A stretch of 44,289 bases of DNA, from assembly GCA_007376285.1 (NCBI GenBank), contig VMFZ01000003.1, positions 1 to 44,289 on the forward strand, in the 5' to 3' direction. The position numbers were made by a program, and so were the translations under genes. A model generated the notes under the pieces. That model did no database searches. It was not told the origin of the DNA and worked only from the letters and a program-made list of their open reading frames with translations. The stretch comes from Parcubacteria group bacterium Gr01-1014_17 (GTDB taxonomy: Bacteria; Patescibacteriota; Minisyncoccia; Phycocordibacterales; UBA10002). Positions within the stretch are counted from its first letter, which is position 1, and each line of letters begins with the position of its first letter. Shown here one piece after another: positions 7,701 to 16,415 of this stretch.

Positions 7701-7958
7701 TTACTTGCCCGGATCTGCAACCAAGGGAAGCGTCCGGAGCGCACTGTCGTACTTCGCTTTTCGTGTCTCAAATGAAGCAAGCACCTCATCTAGTTTCTCG
7801 CGCGAAAATGAGGCGGCGCGCGGCGGGTTCTCTACTGTGCTTGGCGCTTCATTCCTAATGAACAAAAACCAGTTCAGAAGCGCGAGCGCGAGCGCGAAGA
7901 CACAAGTTCCAAGAAGGAGGAGCATCCAATCGCGACATTTTTTATAAAACAACGGCAT
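7701..7958 (-). CDS. small membrane-anchored protein at the end of a pilMNO-like operon
   Basis: Single N-terminal TM helix, directly downstream of pilO-like gene. Confidence 0.55.
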   Translation of the reverse strand: MPLFYKKCRDWMLLLLGTCVFALALALLNWFLFIRNEAPSTVENPPRAASFSREKLDEVLASFETRKAKYDSALRTLPLVADPGK

Positions 7959-7964
7959 ATATGT

Positions 7965-8507
7965 TCATTTAATTTTTAATACCTCCAATTCAAAAACACC
8001 GCTCCATATTTCTTTTTCGCCTTTTGCAAATGAAACGCGGGACAAAACAATCGGGCGCGGCAAGCGTTCCGCAAGCGCAAGGAAGCGATGTACTCCGGCA
8101 AAACTTCCCTCCGCTTCAATCGCGACCGAAAGCGTCTCCAATCCAGCGCCCGCAAGATTGGCCTCCACTTCCCTGCTCTCTTTTTTTGCAACCTTTACTA
8201 CCGTTGTTTTCACTCCTGCCGAAGCGCCCGCCCGTTCAAGTTCTTTCAGAAACGCAACAATTCCGTCCTTTCCGACAAAGAGCATATCGGCGCGCGCGCG
8301 TTTTGGAGCGGTTTCGGAAAGAAGCGTTTGAAGCGATGCGTCAGAAATTCGCGCCTGTTCAACTTCGCGTAGCCCTCCAGAGATTGTAGCTGCGCGGCTT
8401 TGTTCTCTGGCAAACAAAAACCAAAGCAGTGCATACGCAACCGCACCAGTCGCGACAAGCGCGATGCACAAAACCAGCAAGAACTTTGTTGAACGAAACG
8501 GAATCAT
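7965..8507 (-). CDS. PilO-like type IV pilus assembly protein
   Basis: N-terminal TM, LxxLERAGxxAGVKTTVVKV...GVHRFLALAERLPRPIVLSRVSF, operon context. Confidence 0.65.
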   Translation of the reverse strand: MIPFRSTKFLLVLCIALVATGAVAYALLWFLFAREQSRAATISGGLREVEQARISDASLQTLLSETAPKRARADMLFVGKDGIVAFLKELERAGASAGVKTTVVKVAKKESREVEANLAGAGLETLSVAIEAEGSFAGVHRFLALAERLPRPIVLSRVSFAKGEKEIWSGVFELEVLKIK

Positions 8508-9049
8508 AATTGGGTGTCGCGGTATGCCGCGGTTACGGTAAATGGAAGCTCCTTATCTTTTGCAAAACTCCCGAGCGGAAGCTCTACCTCCGCAAATCTG
8601 CGGTCGCCATTGAGCGCGCGCTCAAATGAAGCGAGCGCGTCGCGCGTCGCCGCAATTCCGCTTGCCGACAAACTCCAATTCCCCTCTCCGGCGGGAAACG
8701 CTGTAAGCGCAACGATGCGTATGCTTTGTGGACGCAATGCTACCAATGCCGCCAGTGCGCCGGAAACATGCGCAGGAACATTCGTCGCAAGCATCTCAAG
8801 GCGCGCCTGAATCTCGGTAACAGAAGAAAGTTGAGCGGCTCCAGCGCGCGCATCGCGCGCGCCAGCAAGCGCCGCAGCTTCTCCGGCAATACGCTTCCCC
8901 TCGCCGCGAATAGCCAAAAAAGAAAAGGCGCCGCCGAGCAAAGCGAGTAGTATTTCCGCAAACACAAACGCACACGCTACAATCGCGAGACGGAAGCGAT
9001 ATTCCACTGCTACGTTTTTCTTCGCTTGTTCAGTAAGTAAATTAAACAT
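8504..9049 (-). CDS. PilN-like type IV pilus assembly protein
   Basis: MFNLLTEQAKKNVAVEYRFRLAIVACAFVFAEILLALLGG; between pilM-like and pilO-like genes. Confidence 0.65.
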   Translation of the reverse strand: MFNLLTEQAKKNVAVEYRFRLAIVACAFVFAEILLALLGGAFSFLAIRGEGKRIAGEAAALAGARDARAGAAQLSSVTEIQARLEMLATNVPAHVSGALAALVALRPQSIRIVALTAFPAGEGNWSLSASGIAATRDALASFERALNGDRRFAEVELPLGSFAKDKELPFTVTAAYRDTQL

Positions 9050-9059
9050 ATAACAAAAA

Positions 9060-10037
9060 TTAAATATACGAGAAGTAGCGAAGAGCCAAGCCAATGGGCG
9101 CCGCAAACCGAAGCGACTCGTCGCGCGACATGGGTGGCACCGCACGCTCCACAGAAAACGCATTTTGCCACACGGTCGCCGCTTCAACCGGAAGATGAAG
9201 TGTTGAGGAAAGCGTGGAAAGCGTGTGCGGAAATGCCGCTCCGCGGCCGCATGCAACGACCCCCTGAATTTTCTTGCCTGCCTCTCCGTGCGTTTCCCAA
9301 AATTCGCGCACTCGCGTTACCTCGCCCGCGAGCGCGCGGAAGATTTCTTCTGGAACGGATTCGCCTGCGACAAGCGGCACAGTAGAAGCGAAACGAACGG
9401 CGCCGTCGCTGAATACATACAATCCTGTATCGTCTTCAGATAAATTAACGACAAGGAGCGAGCGTGAGTCGCGCGCGCCGATAATGGCGCGCGTGATTGC
9501 GCCGGCTTCAATATCAAAAGAAAGGGGCGCGATTCCAGCGGTGACGCACACTTCAGCGTAGGATTCCACGATTTTCTTTTGCGCCGCCGCTACGCGATAC
9601 ATCCGATTGGTGCTTCCTGCGAGTGCGGGCGATTGCTTGTCCAACACAGCGTCAAACACCGCTTCTGAAGCGCGAATCGGCACCTGTTCTTCGAGGTGCG
9701 GTTCAATAGTCAAACGCGCCTCTTCGGGAGATGCGACCGGCGCCTCGAGCTCGCAAAGATACGATTTCTGTTCAGGAATAGAAATGTGCGCAAAATTGAA
9801 ACCGTGTGCAATACGAATTTTCTTCAATACTTCAACTACGGCGCTTTTGTCGCTGATTGTGCCGCCAACTATGGCACCGCGCGGAAGCGCTTCTTCTTGC
9901 CACCACGAAACCCGCATGGTCCCGAGAGAGCCGGAAAAAGAAAGCGCGCGAACGAATGCGTCTGAAATTTCTATGCCCGCCGCGGGCATAATCAAAAAGC
10001 GTGGTGGTGCAAACAGCCGATAGAGAGTATTGTGCAT
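9060..10037 (-). CDS. pilM: PilM-like type IV pilus assembly ATPase
   Basis: GIEISDAFVRALSF...FAHISIPEQKSYL...SFDIEAGAITRAI...LLVVNLSEDDTGLYVF. Confidence 0.75.
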   Translation of the reverse strand: MHNTLYRLFAPPRFLIMPAAGIEISDAFVRALSFSGSLGTMRVSWWQEEALPRGAIVGGTISDKSAVVEVLKKIRIAHGFNFAHISIPEQKSYLCELEAPVASPEEARLTIEPHLEEQVPIRASEAVFDAVLDKQSPALAGSTNRMYRVAAAQKKIVESYAEVCVTAGIAPLSFDIEAGAITRAIIGARDSRSLLVVNLSEDDTGLYVFSDGAVRFASTVPLVAGESVPEEIFRALAGEVTRVREFWETHGEAGKKIQGVVACGRGAAFPHTLSTLSSTLHLPVEAATVWQNAFSVERAVPPMSRDESLRFAAPIGLALRYFSYI

Positions 10038-10043
10038 ACAAAA

Positions 10044-10661
10044 CTAGTATAACACCGGCGACTTTTTACTTTTCCACCACTCGCGGATAAGTGGAAGAAA
10101 AGAAATTACGATAATTGCAAAAACAATGGGGAGGAGATACCGGTCCGGGTTTGGAATCATAGAGCCGAGCGTAAATCCGAGAAAGATGAGGAGGGTCGTC
10201 CACAAAAAGCCTCCAAGAATGTTGTATACAAGAAACACGCGGTACTCCATCTTTCCGACACCGGCAAGAATCGGCGCAAAAGTGCGGACAATCGGCACAA
10301 ACCGCGCGAGCACCACGGTCTTCTTTCCGTACCGCGCATAAAACGCTTGCGTGCGCTCTATATGTTTCTTGTGGAAAAAGAGCGAATCCTCGCGCGTAAA
10401 GATTTTGGGTCCAACCCGCGCGCCAAAGGCGTACCCCACGCTGTCGCCTAAAATTGCTGCAAGGGTACAGCCGAGCCAGAGCAGAATCACATTAAATTGC
10501 CCGAGCGAAGCCAAAAGTCCTGCGGTAAAAAGAAGCGAATCGCCCGGCAGGAAAAACCCGAAAAACAGGCCCGACTCGGCAAAAACAATAGCAAGTACGC
10601 CTAAGAGCCCGACAGCAGTCACCAGATAAGTCGGATTAAAAAATTCAATAATTTCTTTCAT
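10044..10661 (-). CDS. DedA-family membrane protein (SNARE-associated)
   Basis: FAESGLFFGFFLPGDSLLFTAG, GDSVGYAFGARVG, VLARFVPIVRTFAPILAGVGKM. Confidence 0.9.
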   Translation of the reverse strand: MKEIIEFFNPTYLVTAVGLLGVLAIVFAESGLFFGFFLPGDSLLFTAGLLASLGQFNVILLWLGCTLAAILGDSVGYAFGARVGPKIFTREDSLFFHKKHIERTQAFYARYGKKTVVLARFVPIVRTFAPILAGVGKMEYRVFLVYNILGGFLWTTLLIFLGFTLGSMIPNPDRYLLPIVFAIIVISFLPLIREWWKSKKSPVLY

Positions 10662-11059
10662 CGTGTTTTTGAGTTATGTTTGTCCAGAAAACTCTGCAAG
10701 ATAATTGCCGCCGCGGATGCATCAAGTTTGTCTGTCTTCCCCTGCCACCGTTCTGCTTGCATTGATGACCAGAACTCCGGCTCATATTCCACTTTTTTAC
10801 CGAGTGCGGCTTCAAGTTCTTTCTTGAAGCGCGCCGCAGAGCGTGCGATGCGATTTTCTTTTCCTTCCAAGTCCTTTGATTCGCCGATAACTACGAGTTC
10901 AACTTTCTGCTCTTCTACAATGCGTGCCACATCTTTCAATAAACTCGCATCATTTTTGAGCACAGAATGTGGAAACGCAACCTTCCCCCCTTCATCGGAG
11001 AGCGCCATCCCGACCCGCTTCGCGCCGTAATCAATTCCAAGATAACGCATAAAAGACAT
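10658..11059 (-). CDS. ruvX: Holliday junction resolvase-like YqgF/RuvX
   Basis: YLGIDYGAKRVGMALSD, VVIGESKDLEGKEN. Confidence 0.9.
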   Translation of the reverse strand: MSFMRYLGIDYGAKRVGMALSDEGGKVAFPHSVLKNDASLLKDVARIVEEQKVELVVIGESKDLEGKENRIARSAARFKKELEAALGKKVEYEPEFWSSMQAERWQGKTDKLDASAAAIILQSFLDKHNSKTR

Positions 11060-11097
11060 TATACATTATCGGCTCATTTTGATAGTATCGTAATGAG

Positions 11098-11186
11098 GGA
11101 GGAGTGGCAGAGCCCGGTTTATTGCACCGCTCTTGAAAAGCGGAGCCTCGGAAACGGGGCCGTGAGTTCAAATCTCACCTCCTCCG
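11098..11186 (+). tRNA. tRNA-Ser(TGA)
   Basis: Type II cloverleaf, anticodon arm CCGCT-CTTGAAA-AGCGG, long variable arm. Confidence 0.92.
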
Positions 11187-11217
11187 TTTTTATAGATATT
11201 TTTATACACATACCAAA

Positions 11218-11499
11218 ATGCTAGATTTCAATCCTAAAAAATGCCTTTGTGCAGTCACTGACTGCGGTAAATGCTTAACTCTTGGATGCACGGATGATGA
11301 TTGCACTAACCACCACATAATAACAAAATGGCGATACAGAAAACGCGCTTTGGAGAGCTTGTTGAATGAAGCTGAAAAGTTGCGTGGCGATAATAAAAAC
11401 GGAAAACAACCAACTTCCCTGCGAATGGATATTAAATCCTATGAGGAAGAAATTGAGAAGTTAGATAAAGTGATGGGTGTTAAAATATACTTGCACTAG
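11218..11499 (+). CDS. Cys-rich hypothetical protein
   Basis: MLDFNPKKCLCAVTDCGKCLTLGCTDDDCTNHH then predicted coiled coil. Confidence 0.5.
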   Translation: MLDFNPKKCLCAVTDCGKCLTLGCTDDDCTNHHIITKWRYRKRALESLLNEAEKLRGDNKNGKQPTSLRMDIKSYEEEIEKLDKVMGVKIYLH

Positions 11500-11534
11500 C
11501 GAAATAAATTAGATTAGGTATAGTATTAAGTATT

Positions 11535-11738
11535 ATGGAAACAATAAAAGCTCCCAACCTCAAAATCCTAAATAAAAATCACGAAAATAAGTGGGTGGCG
11601 TTTTCTCCTGGTTATAAAAAGGTGGTTGCGGTAGACGAAACACTGCAATCATTACAGCAAAAGGTCGGCGAGAAGGAAGCGGTCGTTATGAGAGCACTGC
11701 CGTTTGATGTTGGATACGCTCCAGGCAGCCGTGCATGA
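11535..11738 (+). CDS. DUF5678-like protein
   Basis: NKWVAFSPGYKKVVAVDETLQSLQQKV; ATGA overlap with next ORF. Confidence 0.55.
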   Translation: METIKAPNLKILNKNHENKWVAFSPGYKKVVAVDETLQSLQQKVGEKEAVVMRALPFDVGYAPGSRA

Positions 11739-12160
11739 AATTTGAGTACACCTCGGTATTCGGCACCAACGCGAAAGGTCGTTTAATCAAGCGACCACTA
11801 GTTGAACTTGAGTTAATTGGAAAAAGAAAAAATCTCAAAGCGCTTGGCCTTTTAGATTCCGGTGCCGACACAACCATGATGAATCTTGAGTACGCCAAAG
11901 CGTTGGATATCTCACTGGACACAGAAAAACAAAAAGAATATATCGGCATCGGCGGCGCGCGCATACCTTGTTTTCTTTCCTTGATAACACTCAAGGTTAA
12001 ACATTTTGAAAAACCCATAACGACTGCAGTTGCCTTTATTGACAGTCCTTCGGTTGATATTCTCCTCGGACAAGAAGATTTTTTTGAACGGTTCCGCGTC
12101 AAATTTGAGAAAGACCACGATGTTTTTGAACTCTCACCGTCGCCAAAGGTGAGAGATTAG
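11735..12160 (+). CDS. retropepsin-like aspartic protease domain protein
   Basis: LLDSGADTTMMN catalytic motif and VDILLGQEDFF. Confidence 0.75.
   Translation: MKFEYTSVFGTNAKGRLIKRPLVELELIGKRKNLKALGLLDSGADTTMMNLEYAKALDISLDTEKQKEYIGIGGARIPCFLSLITLKVKHFEKPITTAVAFIDSPSVDILLGQEDFFERFRVKFEKDHDVFELSPSPKVRD
12131..12155 (+). terminator. hairpin overlapping the 3' end of the retropepsin-like CDS
   Basis: CTCTCACC...GGTGAGAG, weak T tail. Confidence 0.45.
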
Positions 12161-12179
12161 CAGAATATCTTCTTACATT

Positions 12180-12635
12180 ATGTCCCACCTCTCATGGAAC
12201 GCGCCGGAGTACCGACACACAGCGAAAACCGTTGAGTGGTTTTTCGCGAGCGGCATCATCGCGCTTGCGCTTATCGCGACCTCGGTGCTCCTCGGCAACA
12301 TTCTGTTTGCAGTTGTGATTGCCGCCGCGGCGTTCGTTTTTCTCCTCTACGCGCGCCGCGCGCCGCGCATCGTTCGCGCGAGCGTAAGCGAGCGCGGCAT
12401 AGAGTTCGGAGAAACGCTTTATGAATACGGCGCACTCGCCTCATTTTGGATTGAGACCCGCGATAGCGAACCGCGTCTCATTCTTAAACAAAAAAAGCTT
12501 TTCTCGCTTCTCACCGTCATTCCCCTTGAAAGCGTGCACCCAAACATCATCCGCGCCGGACTTTTAGAGTTCCTTCCCGAAGAAGAACTACACGAGCCGC
12601 TCTCGCAAAAAATATTGGAGTATCTGGGGTTTTGA
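12180..12635 (+). CDS. hypothetical membrane protein (two TM helices plus C-terminal domain)
   Basis: Complete ORF with hydrophobic hairpin. Confidence 0.6.
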   Translation: MSHLSWNAPEYRHTAKTVEWFFASGIIALALIATSVLLGNILFAVVIAAAAFVFLLYARRAPRIVRASVSERGIEFGETLYEYGALASFWIETRDSEPRLILKQKKLFSLLTVIPLESVHPNIIRAGLLEFLPEEELHEPLSQKILEYLGF

Positions 12636-12669
12636 GGAAACGAAAAAAGATGTTAGCGTAAAGAGCAAC

Positions 12670-12741
12670 GCTCCCGTCGTTCAACGGATAGGACATAAGG
12701 TTGCGGACCTTAAAATCGGGGTTCGATTCCTCGCGGGGGCA
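12670..12741 (+). tRNA. tRNA-Arg(GCG)
   Basis: GCTCCCG.../CGGGGGC-A, anticodon arm TAAGG-TTGCGGA-CCTTA, TTCGATT loop. Confidence 0.88.
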
Positions 12742-12742
12742 A

Positions 12743-13000
12743 TTATTTTTGGAGTAGTTTCGCAAGTTGCGATTTTTTTCTGTCTGCCGCGCCTTTGCGA
12801 ATCGTGTGCTCTTTTGCCGCCTTGTCGTATGCTTTGTACGCGAGCGGAAGTAGTTTCGCCGCCTCGCTTAATTTCTTATCCGCCACGAGCTTTTTGATAT
12901 TCTTTACCGCTTCGCTGATTGCCTGCTTGCGGCGCAAGTTGAACACGCGCTTGCGGAGCGATACGCGGTGCGCCTTTTTTGCCGAACTGGTGATTGCCAT
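12743..13000 (-). CDS. rpsT: 30S ribosomal protein S20
   Basis: MAITSSAKKAHRVSLRKRVFNLRRK...YKAYDKAAKEHTIRKGAADRKKSQLAK. Confidence 0.9.
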   Translation of the reverse strand: MAITSSAKKAHRVSLRKRVFNLRRKQAISEAVKNIKKLVADKKLSEAAKLLPLAYKAYDKAAKEHTIRKGAADRKKSQLAKLLQK

Positions 13001-13059
13001 AAGTCCCGACACCGTAGCAAAAATTACCAAAAAACACAACTATTATATATACTACATAT

Positions 13060-13623
13060 GTGATTTCTCATCTAATTGGAATTGTGTTTGAAAAAGGCGT
13101 GCGCTTTGCAATCGTTGATGTCGGAGGCGTGGGTTATAAGGTATGGGCAACCGATGACACGCTACATCAACTGAAAATCGGCACCGAAAGCAATCTTCGC
13201 ACACATCACACGGTGCGCGAAGACGCGCAAGAACTGTTCGGATTTTTGGAAGAAGACGATTTGAAACTCTTTGAACTGCTTTTGGGAGTCCCAGGAATAG
13301 GTCCTAAGACGGCGCTCAACATCTTGAATGTCGCAACGCCAGAAACCCTGCGCCGTTCCATCACATCTGGCGAAACCGCGTACCTCACGAAAATTTCCGG
13401 CATCGGCAAAAAAACTGCGGACAAAATTATTCTAGAACTGCGCGAAAAACTAGGGCGCGATGAAGGAGGCACAACACTCAAAGAAGAAGTTGATGCGCTG
13501 GAAGCGCTTAAATCCCTCGGCTATTCTCACAGCGAAGCTCGCGAAGGGCTGAAGCGTGTGCCGGCGCACATTGAAGGCACAAGCGCTCGCGTGAAAGCCG
13601 CGCTTAAATTGCTGGGAAAATAA
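13060..13623 (+). CDS. ruvA: Holliday junction branch migration protein RuvA
   Basis: GVGYKVWAT, GVPGIGPKTALNIL, ISGIGKKTADKIILELREKL; GTG start. Confidence 0.95.
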   Translation: MISHLIGIVFEKGVRFAIVDVGGVGYKVWATDDTLHQLKIGTESNLRTHHTVREDAQELFGFLEEDDLKLFELLLGVPGIGPKTALNILNVATPETLRRSITSGETAYLTKISGIGKKTADKIILELREKLGRDEGGTTLKEEVDALEALKSLGYSHSEAREGLKRVPAHIEGTSARVKAALKLLGK

Positions 13624-14553
13624 CTACTTGAAAAACTGTTCCACTCCGCGGAATGTCGTATCGGCAAAACGCTCAATCGCTTCTTTCCGCCCAGCGGGCG
13701 TACGGAGGGGCGCTTCGTAGATGTATGCGTATTCAATAAGCACGGATGCGGCATTGAGTGTATTGTACGCGCCAACCGCAATCAAACTCTGGTCTGGCAC
13801 AATACCAGCATCTTCCTTCGGTAAATTGCTTTTCTGAAACATAGACGAGAACTCCGCAAAGAGCGCCTCGCCCACCGCATAGCTTGCTTTCGCGTTTGAA
13901 TACTGACCATCTGGAACATAGAGCGCGAAACCGTTGTATTGGTGCATATTCCGCGCCGTACGGCCTCCGAAATCATTAAAATGAAGATGCAGGACCAACT
14001 GAAAATTGTTTTCATTTGCCCACTGATTAATCGCATACAACCGAAGCGCAACGCCAAGCGCCGCTTTGTTATGTTGAACGCCTTCAAGCCGCTCCACCGA
14101 ACCCGCGGCAAGCAAGTCCTTCATAATGCTCTTTTTTGCAACCACTTCAGCGCGTACTGCGTCTATATGTTCGGTAAAATATTTCTCGAACGCAGGAAGA
14201 TGCCCGTTTCTGTCGCGCAAAAGCACTGCCTCGTAGGCGGGATTCTTCACAAACTGCGCCGAAAGCGCCTCGCCAACCCGCATCGTCAAATCCGCCTCGC
14301 GAATGCCGTTGTATTCTGTGCCCCAACTTACATCATCGTGCCCTGGCACAATCAAAATCTTCACTTTTCCTTCTCCGCGGAGCGCTTTTGCGTACGCTTC
14401 TTTTAATTCACCTTCCGTGATACTGTCAACAAAAAATACGCCAGCAACCGCGCGGCGCACATCATCAAAAGAAACATATTGGAAATTATCGGATGCCAAC
14501 GCGAGCGCAGAAACGCACAAAACAACGGCGAGAATAATGAGGATAATTTTCAC
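13624..14553 (-). CDS. secreted N-acetylmuramoyl-L-alanine amidase-like protein
   Basis: ILIVPGHDDVSWGTEYNGIREADL, LHLHFNDFGG, VLIEYAYIYE; likely GTG start at 14553. Confidence 0.75.
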   Translation of the reverse strand: MKIILIILAVVLCVSALALASDNFQYVSFDDVRRAVAGVFFVDSITEGELKEAYAKALRGEGKVKILIVPGHDDVSWGTEYNGIREADLTMRVGEALSAQFVKNPAYEAVLLRDRNGHLPAFEKYFTEHIDAVRAEVVAKKSIMKDLLAAGSVERLEGVQHNKAALGVALRLYAINQWANENNFQLVLHLHFNDFGGRTARNMHQYNGFALYVPDGQYSNAKASYAVGEALFAEFSSMFQKSNLPKEDAGIVPDQSLIAVGAYNTLNAASVLIEYAYIYEAPLRTPAGRKEAIERFADTTFRGVEQFFK

Positions 14554-14576
14554 ACAGATATAATAACACGAGCGAA

Positions 14577-14645
14577 GCGCACCGAAAATTTCGTATCGCG
14601 TAGGACCCCGTAGAGAGGGTAAAGCGGACGAAATTTTCGGTGCGC
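14577..14645. repeat. palindromic element copy 1 (conserved loop, 17-bp arms)
   Basis: GCGCACCGAAAATTTCG / CGAAATTTTCGGTGCGC; loop nearly identical to 29782-29853 copy. Confidence 0.9.
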
Positions 14646-14658
14646 AGAGCGAGAATGT

Positions 14659-15108
14659 ATGTACTTGATACTTCACAACATCCGCAGCAACCACAATGTC
14701 GGCTCTATTTTCAGAACCGCAGATGCCGCTGGCGTTACAAAAATATTCCTCACCGGCTACACACCCGCGCCACTTGACCGCTTCGGGCGAGTAAACAAAG
14801 AAATCGCCAAAACCGCGCTCGGCGCGGAAAAAACAGTTGCGTGGGAGCGGGTTAAAAAAGTTCAAGAACTTTTCGCTCATTTGAAAAAAGAAAAAGTGTT
14901 TCTGGTTGCCGTAGAACAATCACCTCATTCAATTAACTACAAAAAAATCCCACGCAAGAAAAACATCGCGCTCATCTTCGGCAATGAAGTACGGGGGCTT
15001 TCGCAATCCATTCTCAAACAATGCGACTGCATTGCGGAAATCCCCATGCGCGGCACAAAAGAATCCCTCAATGTCTCCGTCTCAGTTGGGATTGTTTTAT
15101 TCAGTTAG
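14659..15108 (+). CDS. SpoU/TrmH-family RNA 2'-O-methyltransferase
   Basis: HNIRSNHNVGSIFRTADAAGV, LIFGNEVRGLS, IPMRGTKESLNVSVSVGI. Confidence 0.92.
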   Translation: MYLILHNIRSNHNVGSIFRTADAAGVTKIFLTGYTPAPLDRFGRVNKEIAKTALGAEKTVAWERVKKVQELFAHLKKEKVFLVAVEQSPHSINYKKIPRKKNIALIFGNEVRGLSQSILKQCDCIAEIPMRGTKESLNVSVSVGIVLFS

Positions 15109-15427
15109 CCGACTTCATTAATTTCATTTTCAATTCTGGAATATCCACTTGTATGGTCTGCCACACAATTTCAATATCAATGCCGAAATAATCGTGAATT
15201 GCGCGATCGCGAAATCCGATAATTTCTTTCCACGGCAAATCAATTTGTGATTTTTCCTGTTCAGAAATCTTTTTTGCAACTTCGCCGATAATGGCAAGTT
15301 GTAAGATAACTGCGCTTTGCGTCTTTTCGTCTGCGCTAAAATTCACAAAATCAAAACCAGTCGTGAATTCCTCAATTTTTCTCACGGCGTCCAACACTTG
15401 CTCAATATACACCTTGTCATCCTTCAT
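15101..15427 (-). CDS. HepT-like ribonuclease toxin (DUF86)
   Basis: RDRAIHDYFGID (RX4HXY motif), paired with MntA-like gene. Confidence 0.88.
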   Translation of the reverse strand: MKDDKVYIEQVLDAVRKIEEFTTGFDFVNFSADEKTQSAVILQLAIIGEVAKKISEQEKSQIDLPWKEIIGFRDRAIHDYFGIDIEIVWQTIQVDIPELKMKLMKSAN

Positions 15428-15704
15428 AAATAAGTTTTGCGTTTTCAAGCGCATAAGGACGGACAAACTTATTGAGCCCTTTTTCTGTTACGACATCAAC
15501 CGACCTCCCGAGACTGGCTTCAATTTCGCGTATGAGACGTCCATACGAAATGAGCCCCATCGGAGTGCCGAGAGTTACTAAAATATCCACATCGCTTTCC
15601 GCTTTCTCATCTCCACGCGCGACCGAACCGAATACCGATGCACGCTTAATCTTGTGCGCTCGGAAAACCGGAGAAAGTTTTTGTTGTATTTCCGCGACTG
15701 ACAT
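15417..15704 (-). CDS. MntA-like nucleotidyltransferase antitoxin
   Basis: VFGSVARGDEKAESDVDILV. Confidence 0.9.
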   Translation of the reverse strand: MSVAEIQQKLSPVFRAHKIKRASVFGSVARGDEKAESDVDILVTLGTPMGLISYGRLIREIEASLGRSVDVVTEKGLNKFVRPYALENAKLIYEG

Positions 15705-15735
15705 AGCGTATAGTGTATCACAAAACACGCAAACA

Positions 15736-15813
15736 AAAAACCTCGCGACCGCGCGAGGTTTTTGGGAGTTTGCTTTCGCAAACTCCTGAACCGCAGTATG
15801 TTAATTGCGGTTC
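15736..15813 (-). terminator. three consecutive hairpins at the 3' end of the 15801 gene
   Basis: GAACCGCA/TGCGGTTC, GGAGTTTGC/GCAAACTCC, AAAAACCTCGCG/CGCGAGGTTTTT. Confidence 0.65.
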
Positions 15814-16211
15814 GCTATGAGAAAGAAGGTGTCGTGCTGTTTGGTCTGCCATTCATCATTTGGAAAGGACAACCAACTGGTCTCAATGGCGTCCGGACCT
15901 AGATATGGGGTTTTCCACATACCTAGGACGGAGTTTCGGTATTCATAGATGTGCATGACTGGTTTCCCAGTATCGCACACAGTTGAGTGTGAGAACACAA
16001 TGAGACGAAAAGCCCCACCGTTCGCGAGTTGTGTACGCACAAACTCACGAACATTCACTGGAGCGGTCCAGTGAAAACCACCACTAAAATTTAGGCCGCG
16101 CTTCCTCAACTCACCAACTACCTCATTCGTTGTTAGGACATGATCTGGAAGTTCACTTCGTGGTACAACAGTAAAAGAAATACCTTTCATTTCTATGGTC
16201 TTTGTTTTCAT
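15801..16211 (-). CDS. hypothetical protein
   Basis: MKTKTIEMKGISFTVVPRSELPDHVLTTNEVVGELRKRG...; start trimmed. Confidence 0.6.
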   Translation of the reverse strand: MKTKTIEMKGISFTVVPRSELPDHVLTTNEVVGELRKRGLNFSGGFHWTAPVNVREFVRTQLANGGAFRLIVFSHSTVCDTGKPVMHIYEYRNSVLGMWKTPYLGPDAIETSWLSFPNDEWQTKQHDTFFLIANRN

Positions 16212-16415
16212 GATGTATGGAGTTGCGCTGTTGCGGTAGCGCGTTACCGCTCGTCTTTTTGTTGTTGAAAACAGAAGACGAGGTAAACTGTCCGCTACAC
16301 CCAACACACATCCGTATGTCAAAGTTCGCTGTATATAGTATAGCATACCCCATACTAGAAGTCAATAGCAATGGCGGATTGTCATAAAACTCTTGTTTTG
16401 AGCCGTAAAAACAAA

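Noticed and set aside
8514-8810. Plus-strand ORFs opposite the pil operon (also those at 9134-10023)
   Set aside because: Long antisense frames from GC-rich codon structure; no recognisable family.
14554-14919. N-terminal extension of the amidase-like ORF
   Set aside because: Covers a palindromic element and the spoU gene in antisense; a GTG at 14553 before a signal peptide is more likely.
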